This document shows positions 37,508 to 45,527 of a stretch of DNA of 64,000 nt, one piece after another. The first letter of the stretch is position 1. Each line of letters opens with the position of its first letter. The notes beneath the pieces are model-generated. The model was not told the origin of the DNA, searched no databases, and saw only the letters and a list, made by a program, of their open reading frames with translations. A program made the translations under genes and the position numbers. The stretch is taken from positions 62,001 to 126,000 of the forward strand of contig NZ_CANMEU010000002.1 in NCBI RefSeq assembly GCF_947497045.1, written 5' to 3'. This DNA is from an uncultured Tateyamaria sp. GTDB lineage: Bacteria; Pseudomonadota; Alphaproteobacteria; Rhodobacterales; Rhodobacteraceae.

Positions 37508-38358
37508 TGAGCACTGATCTCGGATATGCGCGGCTGAGCGAGGCGACCTTTGATGCGATTGCCGCTCTGACCTACCGCGAAAGCGGGCTAAAGCTCGTGC
37601 CCGAAAAAATTCTTTTGGTGCAGTCAAGGTTACGCCATCGGCTTCGCGCGTTGGATATCAGCAACTTTGATCACTATTGCGACCTCGTGAAATCAAGGCA
37701 GGGCTGGGATGAGCGACGCTACATGATCTCTGCCTTGACCACAAATGTGTCCCATTTCTTTCGGGAATCTCATCACTTTGACCTCTTGTCAAAGCAACTT
37801 GTGCCGAAATTGACGGATCATCTTGAAGCCGGTCAACGCATCCGCATTTGGTCCGCCGGGTGTTCGAATGGTCAGGAACCCTATTCGATAGCCATGCATC
37901 TGCTAGGCGTTGAACCGCGCCTGGCCGATGCGGATTTCAAGATACTGGCAACGGATATCGATCCCAACGTCATCGGGTTTGCCCGGCGTGGACAATATGA
38001 TGCCCGTCAATCCGCAGAAATCCCGGATGAGACTCGAGTGCGTTTTCTGGAGCCGCGCGGGACGGGTTTGACCCCGATCAGGATACCGGATGAGGTGAAG
38101 ACCCACGTCGTATTTCACGAACTCAATCTGTTGACCGACTGGCCGATGAAACATGCTTTTGATGCGATTTTTTGCCGGAATGTCGTCATCTACTTTGACC
38201 TTGAAACGCAGCGCCGCCTGTGGCCCCGGTTTGAGCGTGCCCTGAAGCCGGATGGTCAGTTCTTTTTGGGTCATTCCGAACGCATTACCGATGCTGCCGC
38301 ATATGGGTTCAAATCAATCGGCCCCACCGCATATGCCAAAACCGGAACCCGCGTATGA
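37507..38358 (+). CDS. cheR: Chemoreceptor glutamate methyltransferase CheR
   Basis: A 283-aa SAM-dependent methyltransferase. The N-terminal helical domain ends near residue 85 (SALTTNVSHFFRES), and the SAM site reads IWSAGCSNGQEPYS, followed by ILATDIDPN and FCRNVVIYFD. It methylates receptors for adaptation, opposing CheB. It overlaps cheW by one base. Confidence 0.97.
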   Translation: MSTDLGYARLSEATFDAIAALTYRESGLKLVPEKILLVQSRLRHRLRALDISNFDHYCDLVKSRQGWDERRYMISALTTNVSHFFRESHHFDLLSKQLVPKLTDHLEAGQRIRIWSAGCSNGQEPYSIAMHLLGVEPRLADADFKILATDIDPNVIGFARRGQYDARQSAEIPDETRVRFLEPRGTGLTPIRIPDEVKTHVVFHELNLLTDWPMKHAFDAIFCRNVVIYFDLETQRRLWPRFERALKPDGQFFLGHSERITDAAAYGFKSIGPTAYAKTGTRV

Positions 38359-38380
38359 ATTTCAGATTGGAAGAATAATC

Positions 38381-38767
38381 ATGGCCCTTCGAGATCAAAT
38401 TCGCATCATGGTGGTGGATGACATGTCCACCAGCCGCGGCATTATCACTCAAAGCCTTGATGGCATGGGAATCCGCCACGTCTCCACCGCGGAGGATGGG
38501 GCGGATGCATTGCGCACCTTCGCAGCCCACCCGGTGCACTTGATCATTTCCGACTACAACATGCCAAATATGGACGGGTTGAAGTTGCTGCATCATCTGC
38601 GCAGTGGGCCCCGGACCAAGGGAGTGGGATTCATTTTGATCACCGGGCGGGCCGAACAGCAGATCATTGATCATGGTCAGAAACTGGGCATGAACAATTA
38701 TTTGAAAAAGCCATTTCAACCCGCCGATCTGCGCAAGTGTATCGAGACGGTTGTGGGCCCGCTTTGA
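38381..38767 (+). CDS. cheY: Chemotaxis response regulator CheY (CheY2-like)
   Basis: A 128-aa receiver domain with RIMVVDDMSTSRGI at the start, the phospho-acceptor Asp in LIISDYNMPNMDG, Thr in LITGRA and Lys in YLKKPFQ. The VDD-STSR opening resembles the rhizobial CheY2 that acts on the flagellar motor. GGAAG precedes the ATG at 38381. It overlaps the following small gene by one base (TGATG), suggesting the two products work together. Confidence 0.93.
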   Translation: MALRDQIRIMVVDDMSTSRGIITQSLDGMGIRHVSTAEDGADALRTFAAHPVHLIISDYNMPNMDGLKLLHHLRSGPRTKGVGFILITGRAEQQIIDHGQKLGMNNYLKKPFQPADLRKCIETVVGPL

Positions 38768-39108
38768 TGTCTGTGAGGTCAGCAGATCATTCACGCGACA
38801 GCATGACCCTGTTGAACATGGCCGCACATCTGAATGTGTTGGCGGCGAATGTCACTGAGATCGAGAATGTGCTCGTGGTCGCTGTGCAAAACACCTCGGT
38901 CGAAACACCAGACATAGTGCATCTGCAAAAATTTGATGCGATTGGTCAATCGCTCAGGGATTTGTCGCGGCTCGCTACCGCATTGGCCGCAACGGGACAT
39001 GGGCGCGAGGCGGCGCTGAACGCGTTGGTTCTGGAAAGTACACGCTTGCTGATTGACGCACCTGTCTCAACCTTGCGGCCCAGTTCGGGTGTGGTCGATT
39101 TGTTTTGA
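38767..39108 (+). CDS. Small CheZ/CheT-like candidate CheY phosphatase
   Basis: A 113-aa mostly helical protein, last of the plus-strand che operon and coupled to cheY2. Residues 54-61 read QKFDAIGQ, matching the DxxxQ dephosphorylation motif of CheZ (QDLTGQ-type, Asp and Gln four residues apart; here Asp57 and Gln61). The C-terminus ends VVDLF, loosely like the CheY-binding tail of CheZ. Rhizobial che operons carry a comparable small gene, CheT, described as a CheZ-like phosphatase. The assignment is by motif and position only; overall similarity cannot be judged without a search. Confidence 0.55.
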   Translation: MSVRSADHSRDSMTLLNMAAHLNVLAANVTEIENVLVVAVQNTSVETPDIVHLQKFDAIGQSLRDLSRLATALAATGHGREAALNALVLESTRLLIDAPVSTLRPSSGVVDLF

Positions 39109-39159
39109 GGTTTGATGCGGCCGCGCGCCCACCTTTAGGGCCAAACGCAGTTGGTGAGC

Positions 39160-39675
39160 CTAAAACAGCTCCAGCCCATGGGTCGGCGGATGTGGCGGCT
39201 TCACCTCAACGTCATTCACACGGGTATTGGTCAGCTTTTGCATCACCCGACCGCTCGCGGGCCAAAATCGCAAATTGCGCGCCTGTGTGCCACCCAAGGA
39301 CTGCGTCACAAGCGGGATCCGTTCCTGCGACAGATAGGATACGGCAAATTCGGCATTTTCCGCCCCGATATCGGACAATCCCGATATCATCCGGGCACCG
39401 CCAAAGACCTTGGCTTTCAGCCGATCACGCTGCGCGCCCAGCTTGATCAGATCGTTGATCAAAATTTCCATTGCGTTGATCCCAGACAGGGTAGGCGCTG
39501 TGCTGCCATCGGTGCCATTTGCCAGCAATATATGGTTCATGCCCCCGACACCGACCTTGGAATCCCACAAGCAGCAGGACACGCATGACCCCAGCAATGT
39601 AACAATGACAAGGTGATCGGTGCTCCCGACCGCATGTTCACCTTGCGTGATATAGATGCGTTGTTGCGACGTCAT
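39160..39675 (-). CDS. cheD: Chemoreceptor glutamine deamidase CheD
   Basis: A 171-aa CheD. The catalytic Cys lies in VTLLGSCVSCCLWD, the His in GGMNHILL and the Ser/Thr in the following strand; KVFGGARMI is the usual C-terminal helix start. It deamidates receptor glutamines. It overlaps cheB by ATGA and faces the main che operon tail to tail with a 51-bp gap. Confidence 0.95.
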   Translation of the reverse strand: MTSQQRIYITQGEHAVGSTDHLVIVTLLGSCVSCCLWDSKVGVGGMNHILLANGTDGSTAPTLSGINAMEILINDLIKLGAQRDRLKAKVFGGARMISGLSDIGAENAEFAVSYLSQERIPLVTQSLGGTQARNLRFWPASGRVMQKLTNTRVNDVEVKPPHPPTHGLELF

Positions 39676-40712
39676 ATGGTTACCTGCCGCAAGCTCCCGC
39701 CCTGCATCCGTGACAGGATTTCTGCACCGATGGTGTCAATATCGGCTTCGGCCTCCGATGCGTTCAGCGCGAGCGCCGCTCCCGGCATGCCGTAGATGAC
39801 ACAGCTGTGTCGGGATTGACCCATCGTGCGTCCGCCGCTTCGACGCAACGCCAACATGCCTTTGGCCCCGTCACTGCCCAACCCGGTCAACAGAAGGGCC
39901 CCGACCTGACGCCCCCACGCCGTGGAGGATGCAAACAGGACATCAATCGATGGGCAAAAGCTGTGCGCGTCGCTGCGCGCAATTTCCTGAATGTGCCAGG
40001 CGTTGCTATACCAGGTGACACAGGTCTGGACGCCAGCAGACGGGGCGATGCGGATATCGCCCGGTGCCAACCGCATGCGATTGCGTGTGAAATCAACACG
40101 GTGCGGCCCAATCCGGTCAAGGCGTCGCACAAAGCTCTCAAGAAAGCTTTGAGGCATGTGCTGCGCGATCACGATGGGGGGAATATCATCGGGCAGACGT
40201 GCAAGCAGCCTCTCAATCGCGGGAACCCCGCCCGTCGATGCGCCGACCAAAAGGATCTTGTCGTGATAAACGCTCTGATCTGCGCCCTGCGCCTGCTGAG
40301 AATGACCATGAGCCGCGGCAAAGACGCTGTCGCACAGGGCCGCCATAGACTCCGGTGTCGGCAGAGTCGGTTTTGGCACGCAGGCCAAGGCCCCTATTGC
40401 CAGTGCGCGTCTGACCAATGCGCTGTCGGGGCTTACGGATGAGGCCAGCATGACGACCGGCATCGGCCGCAACCGCATCAGGTGGGCCAGAAATTCTATA
40501 CCGTTCATTCCCGGCATTTCAATATCCAGGGTCAGCACATCCGGGTTCGTCGCCTTGATGAGCGCGCGCGCTTCGCTCGCAGAGCCTGCAACGCCGACAA
40601 CCTCCAACCTCGGGTCCTTGGACAAGACGCTGCGCAACCAGCGTTGCATCGTAGTTGAATCGTCCACAACGACGACGCGCATAGGCGTCTTATCTGATCC
40701 CGGCGGGGCCAT
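39672..40712 (-). CDS. cheB: Chemotaxis methylesterase CheB
   Basis: A 346-aa two-domain protein. The receiver domain has VVVVDDSTTMQRW and the phospho-acceptor in LTLDIEMPGMNG; the methylesterase domain has the catalytic Ser in VGASTGG, His in IAQHMP and Asp in LTGLGSDGAKG. It removes receptor methyl groups after phosphorylation by CheA. Start choice is uncertain: the ATG at 40712 is used, while 40682 gives the standard MRVVVVDDS start, and neither has a strong ribosome binding site. Confidence 0.94.
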   Translation of the reverse strand: MAPPGSDKTPMRVVVVDDSTTMQRWLRSVLSKDPRLEVVGVAGSASEARALIKATNPDVLTLDIEMPGMNGIEFLAHLMRLRPMPVVMLASSVSPDSALVRRALAIGALACVPKPTLPTPESMAALCDSVFAAAHGHSQQAQGADQSVYHDKILLVGASTGGVPAIERLLARLPDDIPPIVIAQHMPQSFLESFVRRLDRIGPHRVDFTRNRMRLAPGDIRIAPSAGVQTCVTWYSNAWHIQEIARSDAHSFCPSIDVLFASSTAWGRQVGALLLTGLGSDGAKGMLALRRSGGRTMGQSRHSCVIYGMPGAALALNASEAEADIDTIGAEILSRMQGGSLRQVTI

Positions 40713-40862
40713 CAGATCAAACGCAAGCGCATGACATATGCCATGCACAACTGCTTATATTTGCCTGTACGATTACGTGGCCACACCATCAACTTTGCCT
40801 GCGAAAGCCCTGTTTCCCCAAGGCACTCTATAGCCGCAAGTGTGAAGGTCGCCTTAATTGCA

Positions 40863-40892
40863 AGGGTCAACCACACGGCGGCGGTTGACCCT
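40863..40892 (-). terminator. Stem-loop after comE
   Basis: A perfect 10-bp stem (AGGGTCAACC at 40863-40872 with GGTTGACCCT at 40883-40892) and a 10-nt loop lie 5 bp past the comE stop. No T run follows on the minus strand, so it is either a weak terminator or an mRNA-stabilising hairpin at the end of the sulfonate operon. Confidence 0.6.
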
Positions 40893-40897
40893 GATCG

Positions 40898-41452
40898 TCA
40901 GGCTTGCACGGCCTTCATAAACCGATCCTTGATCACCACCGGATCCATCGTGATGACCGGCAGCTTGATGTTGCCGCTGTCGCATTTCACCACGATCACG
41001 GTCATCTTCTTACTGTGGAGTGCAGCTTGCAAGGTCGCCCCGGTGTCCACGTCCTTGCAGGTCACCACGTTCTCGCAGCCACAGGCCGCCGCAACCGCTT
41101 CAAGCTTGGTCTTCTTGCCCGCATAGGTCGGTTGATCGCCGGTTGAACCATAAGAGCCGTTGTCGATGATCATCAGGATGTAATTGTCGGCCACATTGTT
41201 GGCGATGGTCGGTAAGGTCCCCAGATTGGTCAGCACCGACCCGTCCCCATCGATAGAGATAACGGTCTTGTCCTGGGCCAGGGCAAGCCCCAGACCGATG
41301 GAAGAGGACAACCCCATCGTCCCGAGCATGTAGAAATTCGTGGGCTGGTCATCGATCATGTGCAGCTCCTGGCTGGGCAGACCGATGTTACACACGACCA
41401 GATGGTCGCGAAGGATGGGCGCGATCTCGCGCAGGATTTCAGAACGGATCAT
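40898..41452 (-). CDS. comE: Sulfopyruvate decarboxylase beta subunit
   Basis: A 184-aa ThDP-binding subunit. The ThDP/Mg motif GDGSVLTNLGTLPTIAN is present, preceded by GTMGLSSSIGLGLAL, and NGSYGSTGDQPTY follows. With ComD it decarboxylates 3-sulfopyruvate to sulfoacetaldehyde in the cytoplasm. The ATG at 41452 overlaps the comD stop by ATGA; an in-frame extension upstream lies inside comD. In sulfonate-degrading bacteria the product goes to Xsc, not seen in this window. Confidence 0.9.
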   Translation of the reverse strand: MIRSEILREIAPILRDHLVVCNIGLPSQELHMIDDQPTNFYMLGTMGLSSSIGLGLALAQDKTVISIDGDGSVLTNLGTLPTIANNVADNYILMIIDNGSYGSTGDQPTYAGKKTKLEAVAAACGCENVVTCKDVDTGATLQAALHSKKMTVIVVKCDSGNIKLPVITMDPVVIKDRFMKAVQA

Positions 41453-41955
41453 TGGTCGCCATAGCCTCCCCAGAAATTGGCGTCCGTCAGGATCGCCACG
41501 GGTTTGTTGCACATGAATGTGTATTTCAGGATCATATCCAGCTCGTCCACGTCGGACTGTTTGTGGAAGTGATAGGTGGGGATGTTCATCTGTGCCAGCA
41601 GCGCCTTGGTGTGCACGGCCATCTCGACCTGGCAGGCGACAGGTTCGCGCAGTTCTCCGCGATAGGAGATCAGCATGGGCAGCGGCATCCGGTAATACTG
41701 GATCAGCGTGGCCAGCGTGTTGATCGTGACCCCGATGGCAGTGTTCTGCATGATGATGGCGGGGCGCTTGCCGCCCATCCAGGCCCCTGCGCACAGGCCC
41801 ATGCCCTCGTCTTCCTTGTTGGAGGGGATGTGGAAAATCTCGTCGCGCGCCTCGATCTCGTCAATGACCCCGGCCAGTTGCTTGCACGGCACGGTGGTCA
41901 CGAACGAGACGCCATTGGCGACCAGATCGTCCGTGATCTTCTTGTCTATACTCAT
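41449..41955 (-). CDS. comD: Sulfopyruvate decarboxylase alpha subunit
   Basis: A 168-aa PP-domain subunit with SFVTTVPCKQLAGVID, the catalytic-glutamate segment HIPSNKEDEGMGL and QNTAIGVTINTL. Paired with comE it makes sulfopyruvate decarboxylase. Splitting into two small subunits is normal for ComDE. GGAGAC lies about 10 nt before the ATG. It follows the alcohol dehydrogenase gene by 46 bp in the same direction. Confidence 0.9.
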   Translation of the reverse strand: MSIDKKITDDLVANGVSFVTTVPCKQLAGVIDEIEARDEIFHIPSNKEDEGMGLCAGAWMGGKRPAIIMQNTAIGVTINTLATLIQYYRMPLPMLISYRGELREPVACQVEMAVHTKALLAQMNIPTYHFHKQSDVDELDMILKYTFMCNKPVAILTDANFWGGYGDQ

Positions 41956-42001
41956 CTTTTGGGCGTCTCCGGTTTGATTGAAAAAGATATGACCACGGTT
42001 G

Positions 42002-42982
42002 TCAGGGCCACGGATGCAGGACGATTTTGGGGGCCGCAACCCGGCCTGCGCGCAAGTCGGCAAAGGCCTTGGCCCCTTGGGACAGATCGCGCTTTTCTGT
42101 CCAATCCAGCGCGCCGAGCCGTCCGTCAAAGATGGCCGCTGCCGTGTCGCGAAAATCCTGTGCAGTGTAGGTATAGGTGCCGATAAAGGTGATTTCCTGC
42201 AAGGTCATGCGCCGGATATCCAGCCCGCCAAGGTCCTCACCAAGCCCGATATGCAGGATCACCCCCCCCGGTTCACATAACGCCGATGCTGTGGAGCGCG
42301 TCGCGGCATAACCAACCGCGTCAATCACAAGGCCATAGGCCCCCTCGCCCGCGGGCACCGCATTTTCCCCGCAGCAATTTGTCAGAAAGTCACGCCGCGC
42401 CGCGTTGGGTTCGGCGATTGTGACATCCACAAGCCCCTGCGCCTTGAGCGCAAGCGATGCCGCCAGCCCAATCGCCCCACCCCCAAGCACCAGCGCGCGG
42501 CCGGTGGCACCGGGATGCAGTGTCTCAAGCCCCAATCGCGCCGCATGCCAGCTGACAGCCAGCGGTTCGGCCAAAGCCGCCTTGTCCAGATCGATGCCGT
42601 CCGGCACCGTCACCAGATTGTCCGGGCGCATCGCAACGAATTGCGCAAACGCACCTTCGCGCGGCGGCATCGAGATGATCATACGCTCAGGGCACAGGTT
42701 CTCGCGACCCGAGCGACAGGCCGGACATGTCCCGCAATTGACCAGCGGATTGATCGTGACCCGTTCGCCATTGCGCGCGCCACCTTCGATCACGCCTGCG
42801 GCCTCATGCCCGAGGATCAGTGGCGCAGGTCGGCGCGCATCATGGCCAAGATAGGCGTGCATGTCCGAGCCGCAGATGCCCGACGCCATGACCCGCACAA
42901 GCTCTTGCCCCGGAGCAGCAACCGCATCGGCAACATCCACATAGCCAAGCGTTTCCACGCCCTGATAAACCAGCGCCTTCAT
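42002..42982 (-). CDS. Zinc-dependent medium-chain alcohol dehydrogenase, probable sulfonate pathway dehydrogenase
   Basis: A 326-aa MDR enzyme. Catalytic zinc ligands are seen in GICGSDMHAYLGHD and GHEAAGVI; the structural zinc cysteines in NCGTCPACRSGRENLC; the NAD site in LVLGGGAIGLAA. It lies between hpsN and comD, so it probably oxidises a sulfonated alcohol: candidates are the HpsO/HpsP-type 2-dehydrogenase step that interconverts DHPS enantiomers, or oxidation of sulfolactate to sulfopyruvate. The sequence does not decide between them. Confidence 0.8.
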   Translation of the reverse strand: MKALVYQGVETLGYVDVADAVAAPGQELVRVMASGICGSDMHAYLGHDARRPAPLILGHEAAGVIEGGARNGERVTINPLVNCGTCPACRSGRENLCPERMIISMPPREGAFAQFVAMRPDNLVTVPDGIDLDKAALAEPLAVSWHAARLGLETLHPGATGRALVLGGGAIGLAASLALKAQGLVDVTIAEPNAARRDFLTNCCGENAVPAGEGAYGLVIDAVGYAATRSTASALCEPGGVILHIGLGEDLGGLDIRRMTLQEITFIGTYTYTAQDFRDTAAAIFDGRLGALDWTEKRDLSQGAKAFADLRAGRVAAPKIVLHPWP

Positions 42983-43012
42983 CGCTTGACCGCTCCACCG
43001 GGTTCAGCACGC

Positions 43013-44320
43013 TTACTCATCGGCGGACAAATCAAAGTTTTCGCCGGGAAAGTATTTCGCCAGCCGCACATCTGCCGCACGGGCGTGCCCTTCCATCCCT
43101 TCAAGGCGCGAGATGCGCGCGGTGGCTTCCGCCACAGGTTTGGACCCTTCGCGCGTGGCGCGCTGCCATGTGACGATCTTCATGTATTTATGCACCGACA
43201 GACCGCCAGTATAGCCCGCAGCCCCGGAGGTGGGCAACACGTGGTTGGTGCCAGACGCCTTGTCCCCATAGGACACGGTCGTCTCTTCGCCCAGAAACAG
43301 CGAGCCATAGCAGGTCAGCCGGTCCAGCCACCAGTCCAGATCATCGGCCTGCACGGTGAGGTGTTCAGGGGCGTAGTCATCCGAACAGGCCGCCATCTCT
43401 TCGCGGTCGGCGCACACAATCACCTCGGCATAGTCGCGCCAGGCGGCAAAGGCATTCTCGCGGTTCAATTCGGGCAGATCGTCGATCAGGCCGGGCACCA
43501 TGTCCATGACGGTTTCGGCCAGGGCCTGATCATCGGTGACCAACCAGACGGGCGAGTTGTATCCATGTTCGGCCTGAGACACCAAATCCGTTGCCACGAT
43601 CAGCGGATCCGCCGTCTTGTCCGCCAGAACAAGGCTGTCCGTGGGGCCCGCGATCATATCGATGCCCACACGCCCAAACAGGATACGCTTGGCTTCGGCC
43701 ACGAACTGGTTGCCGGGTCCGACAAGGATGTTCGCCTTTGGCAGTCCGAACAGCCCGAAGGTCATCGCCGCAACACCCTGCACGCCGCCCATCGCCAAGA
43801 TCTTGTCCGCACCGCAGATATGGGCCGCATAGATTATGGCCGGGGCCACGCCGACGCCGGGGCGCGGGGGCGAGCACGCCGTGATGTGCTTGCAGCCCGC
43901 CACTTTGGCGGTGGTCACCGTCATAATGGCCGACGCGATATGGCTGTAGCGTCCACCGGGCACATAACACCCTGCCGCATCCACCGGGATCGCCTTTTGA
44001 CCTGCGATCAGACCCGGCACAACCTCGACCTCGAAATTGGCAACGGTGCTTTTCTGGGCTTGGGCAAAGGTGCGCACGTTCTCATGGGCAAACCGGATGT
44101 CGGCCTTCAACTTGTCGGACACTTGCGCGCACGCAGCTTCGATCTCGGCCGCGCTCAGCACGACGGCACCCTCATAGCGATCAAACTTTGCCGCATAGTC
44201 CAGCGCCGCCGCATCACCGCCCTTTTCGATATCCGAAAGAATGCCGGTGACAATTTCGCTTACATCGGACGCACCGGATTGGGCGGTAAGAGTTGCTTTC
44301 TTGAGGTATTGGCGTGCCAT
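43013..44320 (-). CDS. hpsN: Sulfopropanediol 3-dehydrogenase HpsN (histidinol-dehydrogenase-like)
   Basis: A 435-aa HisD-family enzyme: PGGRYSHIASA, GPGNQFVAEAKR, the SQAEHG zinc region, and the catalytic YAPEHL Glu-His. Clues that this is HpsN, which takes (R)-2,3-dihydroxypropane-1-sulfonate to sulfolactate, are its position next to comDE and an alcohol dehydrogenase, and departures from true HisD such as GYTGGLSVHKYMK near the end. No other his genes are nearby. It is the first gene of the operon; an AGGGA lies about 11 nt upstream of its ATG. Confidence 0.85.
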   Translation of the reverse strand: MARQYLKKATLTAQSGASDVSEIVTGILSDIEKGGDAAALDYAAKFDRYEGAVVLSAAEIEAACAQVSDKLKADIRFAHENVRTFAQAQKSTVANFEVEVVPGLIAGQKAIPVDAAGCYVPGGRYSHIASAIMTVTTAKVAGCKHITACSPPRPGVGVAPAIIYAAHICGADKILAMGGVQGVAAMTFGLFGLPKANILVGPGNQFVAEAKRILFGRVGIDMIAGPTDSLVLADKTADPLIVATDLVSQAEHGYNSPVWLVTDDQALAETVMDMVPGLIDDLPELNRENAFAAWRDYAEVIVCADREEMAACSDDYAPEHLTVQADDLDWWLDRLTCYGSLFLGEETTVSYGDKASGTNHVLPTSGAAGYTGGLSVHKYMKIVTWQRATREGSKPVAEATARISRLEGMEGHARAADVRLAKYFPGENFDLSADE

Positions 44321-44646
44321 AGATGATCAAATCCCTAAAGTGTACGGGGGCATAGGCCAAATCGGCCCTACGCGTGACCCTAGGTACGCGCGGAGGTGTC
44401 CCGCGCGCAAGTGACATGCAGCACGGGAAGATCGGCTTTGAAAACAGTCGATGTGATTTTCATATTTTTGAAATGTGGATGCATTATTGGCTCATTTCGT
44501 CTCAATAATACACAACTTCTTACCAGCGACAGTGCCGATCAAACGCTGTGACATCCAAAGTAAGGACGTGGCGAAGTGGTTCAGATAAGGTTCGAACGCA
44601 AGCCACCGCGCTCAAGTTTCCGGATGGCATACCGCAAGAAAGAAGA
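44321..44646. other. Intergenic region between hpsN and tRNA-Ser
   Basis: About 330 bp hold no recognisable gene. The stretch 44450-44520 is AT-rich (including CATATTTTTGAAATG) and probably carries the hpsN promoter. I see no convincing operator. A short tRNA-like look-alike at about 44569-44602 was examined and set aside. Confidence 0.5.
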
Positions 44647-44736
44647 TGGCGGACAGACAGGGATTCGAACCCTGGAGACGGTCTCCCGCCTACACACTTT
44701 CCAGGCGTGCGCCTTCGACCACTCGGCCACCTGTCC
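44647..44736 (-). tRNA. tRNA-Ser (anticodon GGA)
   Basis: On the minus strand the 5' end GGACAGG (44730-44736) pairs with TCTGTCC before the G discriminator, and CCA is encoded (44647-44649). The D region GTGGCCGAGTGGT, anticodon loop CTGGAAA with GGA at 44700-44702, a long variable arm (GGCGGGAGACCGTCTC region) and a T arm CAGGG-TTCGAAT-CCCTG are all present. The long variable arm and GGA anticodon identify serine (UCC/UCU codons). Confidence 0.97.
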
Positions 44737-44807
44737 GTTGAGGCGTCTCTATCCAATTGTCGTGGTAAAATGCAAGCCGCAAGATGAAAGAAAACCGCAC
44801 CGTGACG

Positions 44808-45527
44808 TCAGCTGTCCAGATGCAGATAGATGCGGCGGTTCATCCGGCCCTTCTTTTCGATCTTGCCGATGCGCAGTGCGCCGATCTCGCCGGTGCGGGC
44901 CACATGGGTGCCGCCGCAAGGTTGCAGGTCGATCATGTCGTCGCCGTCCCCGATCCGCACCAGACGGATGCGCCCGGCATTGCGCGGGGGTTGCACGGAC
45001 AGGGTTTTGACCATGCCGGGGTTCGCATCAAGGTCGGCCCCCGTGATCCAGTCTTCGCTGACCCGCAGATCGGCGGTGACGTGTCCGTTCAACATCTCTT
45101 CGAGGCCGTCGCGGTCCTCGGGGGCGTGTTCCATATCGAAATCGAGCCGCCCGCGGGTGGCCCCGATGGACCCGCCCGTCACCCCAAAAGGCAAAGCGAC
45201 GGATAACAGGTGCAGCGCGCTGTGCACCCGCATGTGACCAAAGCGGCGGTCCCAGTCCAGCACCTGTTCAACCTCGGCCCCGACCGGGGGCAAGGCGCGT
45301 GGTTCGGACGGCACCAATATGATGGCCTCGCCGTCGCCCTTGATGGTTGTGGCGATACCCATGTCGGCCCCGTCCCACCGCAGTGCACCGCTGTCACCGG
45401 GTTGGCCGCCACCTGTGGGGTAAAAGATACTTTGATCCAGAACGATGCCACCCTCGGTCGTGTGGGCCACAACAGTGGCAGTGGCCTCGCGCTGATAGGC
45501 ATCCTGTCGGAACAGCATGTCGGTCAT
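44808..45527 (-). CDS. alaX: Alanyl-tRNA editing protein AlaX
   Basis: A 239-aa stand-alone editing domain related to the AlaRS C-terminal part. SIFYPTGGGQPGD, the zinc motif HMRVHSALHLL (HxxxH) and the CGGTHV end are diagnostic. It hydrolyses Ser- or Gly-tRNA(Ala). The ATG at 45527 overlaps the MscS gene by ATGA; upstream in-frame sequence belongs to that gene. It is last in the cysK-mscS-alaX run. Confidence 0.94.
   Translation of the reverse strand: MTDMLFRQDAYQREATATVVAHTTEGGIVLDQSIFYPTGGGQPGDSGALRWDGADMGIATTIKGDGEAIILVPSEPRALPPVGAEVEQVLDWDRRFGHMRVHSALHLLSVALPFGVTGGSIGATRGRLDFDMEHAPEDRDGLEEMLNGHVTADLRVSEDWITGADLDANPGMVKTLSVQPPRNAGRIRLVRIGDGDDMIDLQPCGGTHVARTGEIGALRIGKIEKKGRMNRRIYLHLDS

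Noticed and set aside
42515-44326. 603-codon plus-strand frame opposite hpsN and the alcohol dehydrogenase
   Set aside because: Both genes beneath it have clear catalytic motifs; the antisense translation is low-complexity His/Arg/Gln.
44569-44602. tRNA-like pieces near tRNA-Ser (a GTGGCGAAGTGGTT-like D-arm look-alike and GGTTCGAAC)
   Set aside because: The parts cannot be folded into acceptor, anticodon and T stems; taken as chance similarity, with no sign of an integrated element duplicating the tRNA end.
44647-44736. tRNA-Ser as an integration site
   Set aside because: No integrase gene and no direct repeat of the tRNA 3' end was seen in the neighbouring sequence.
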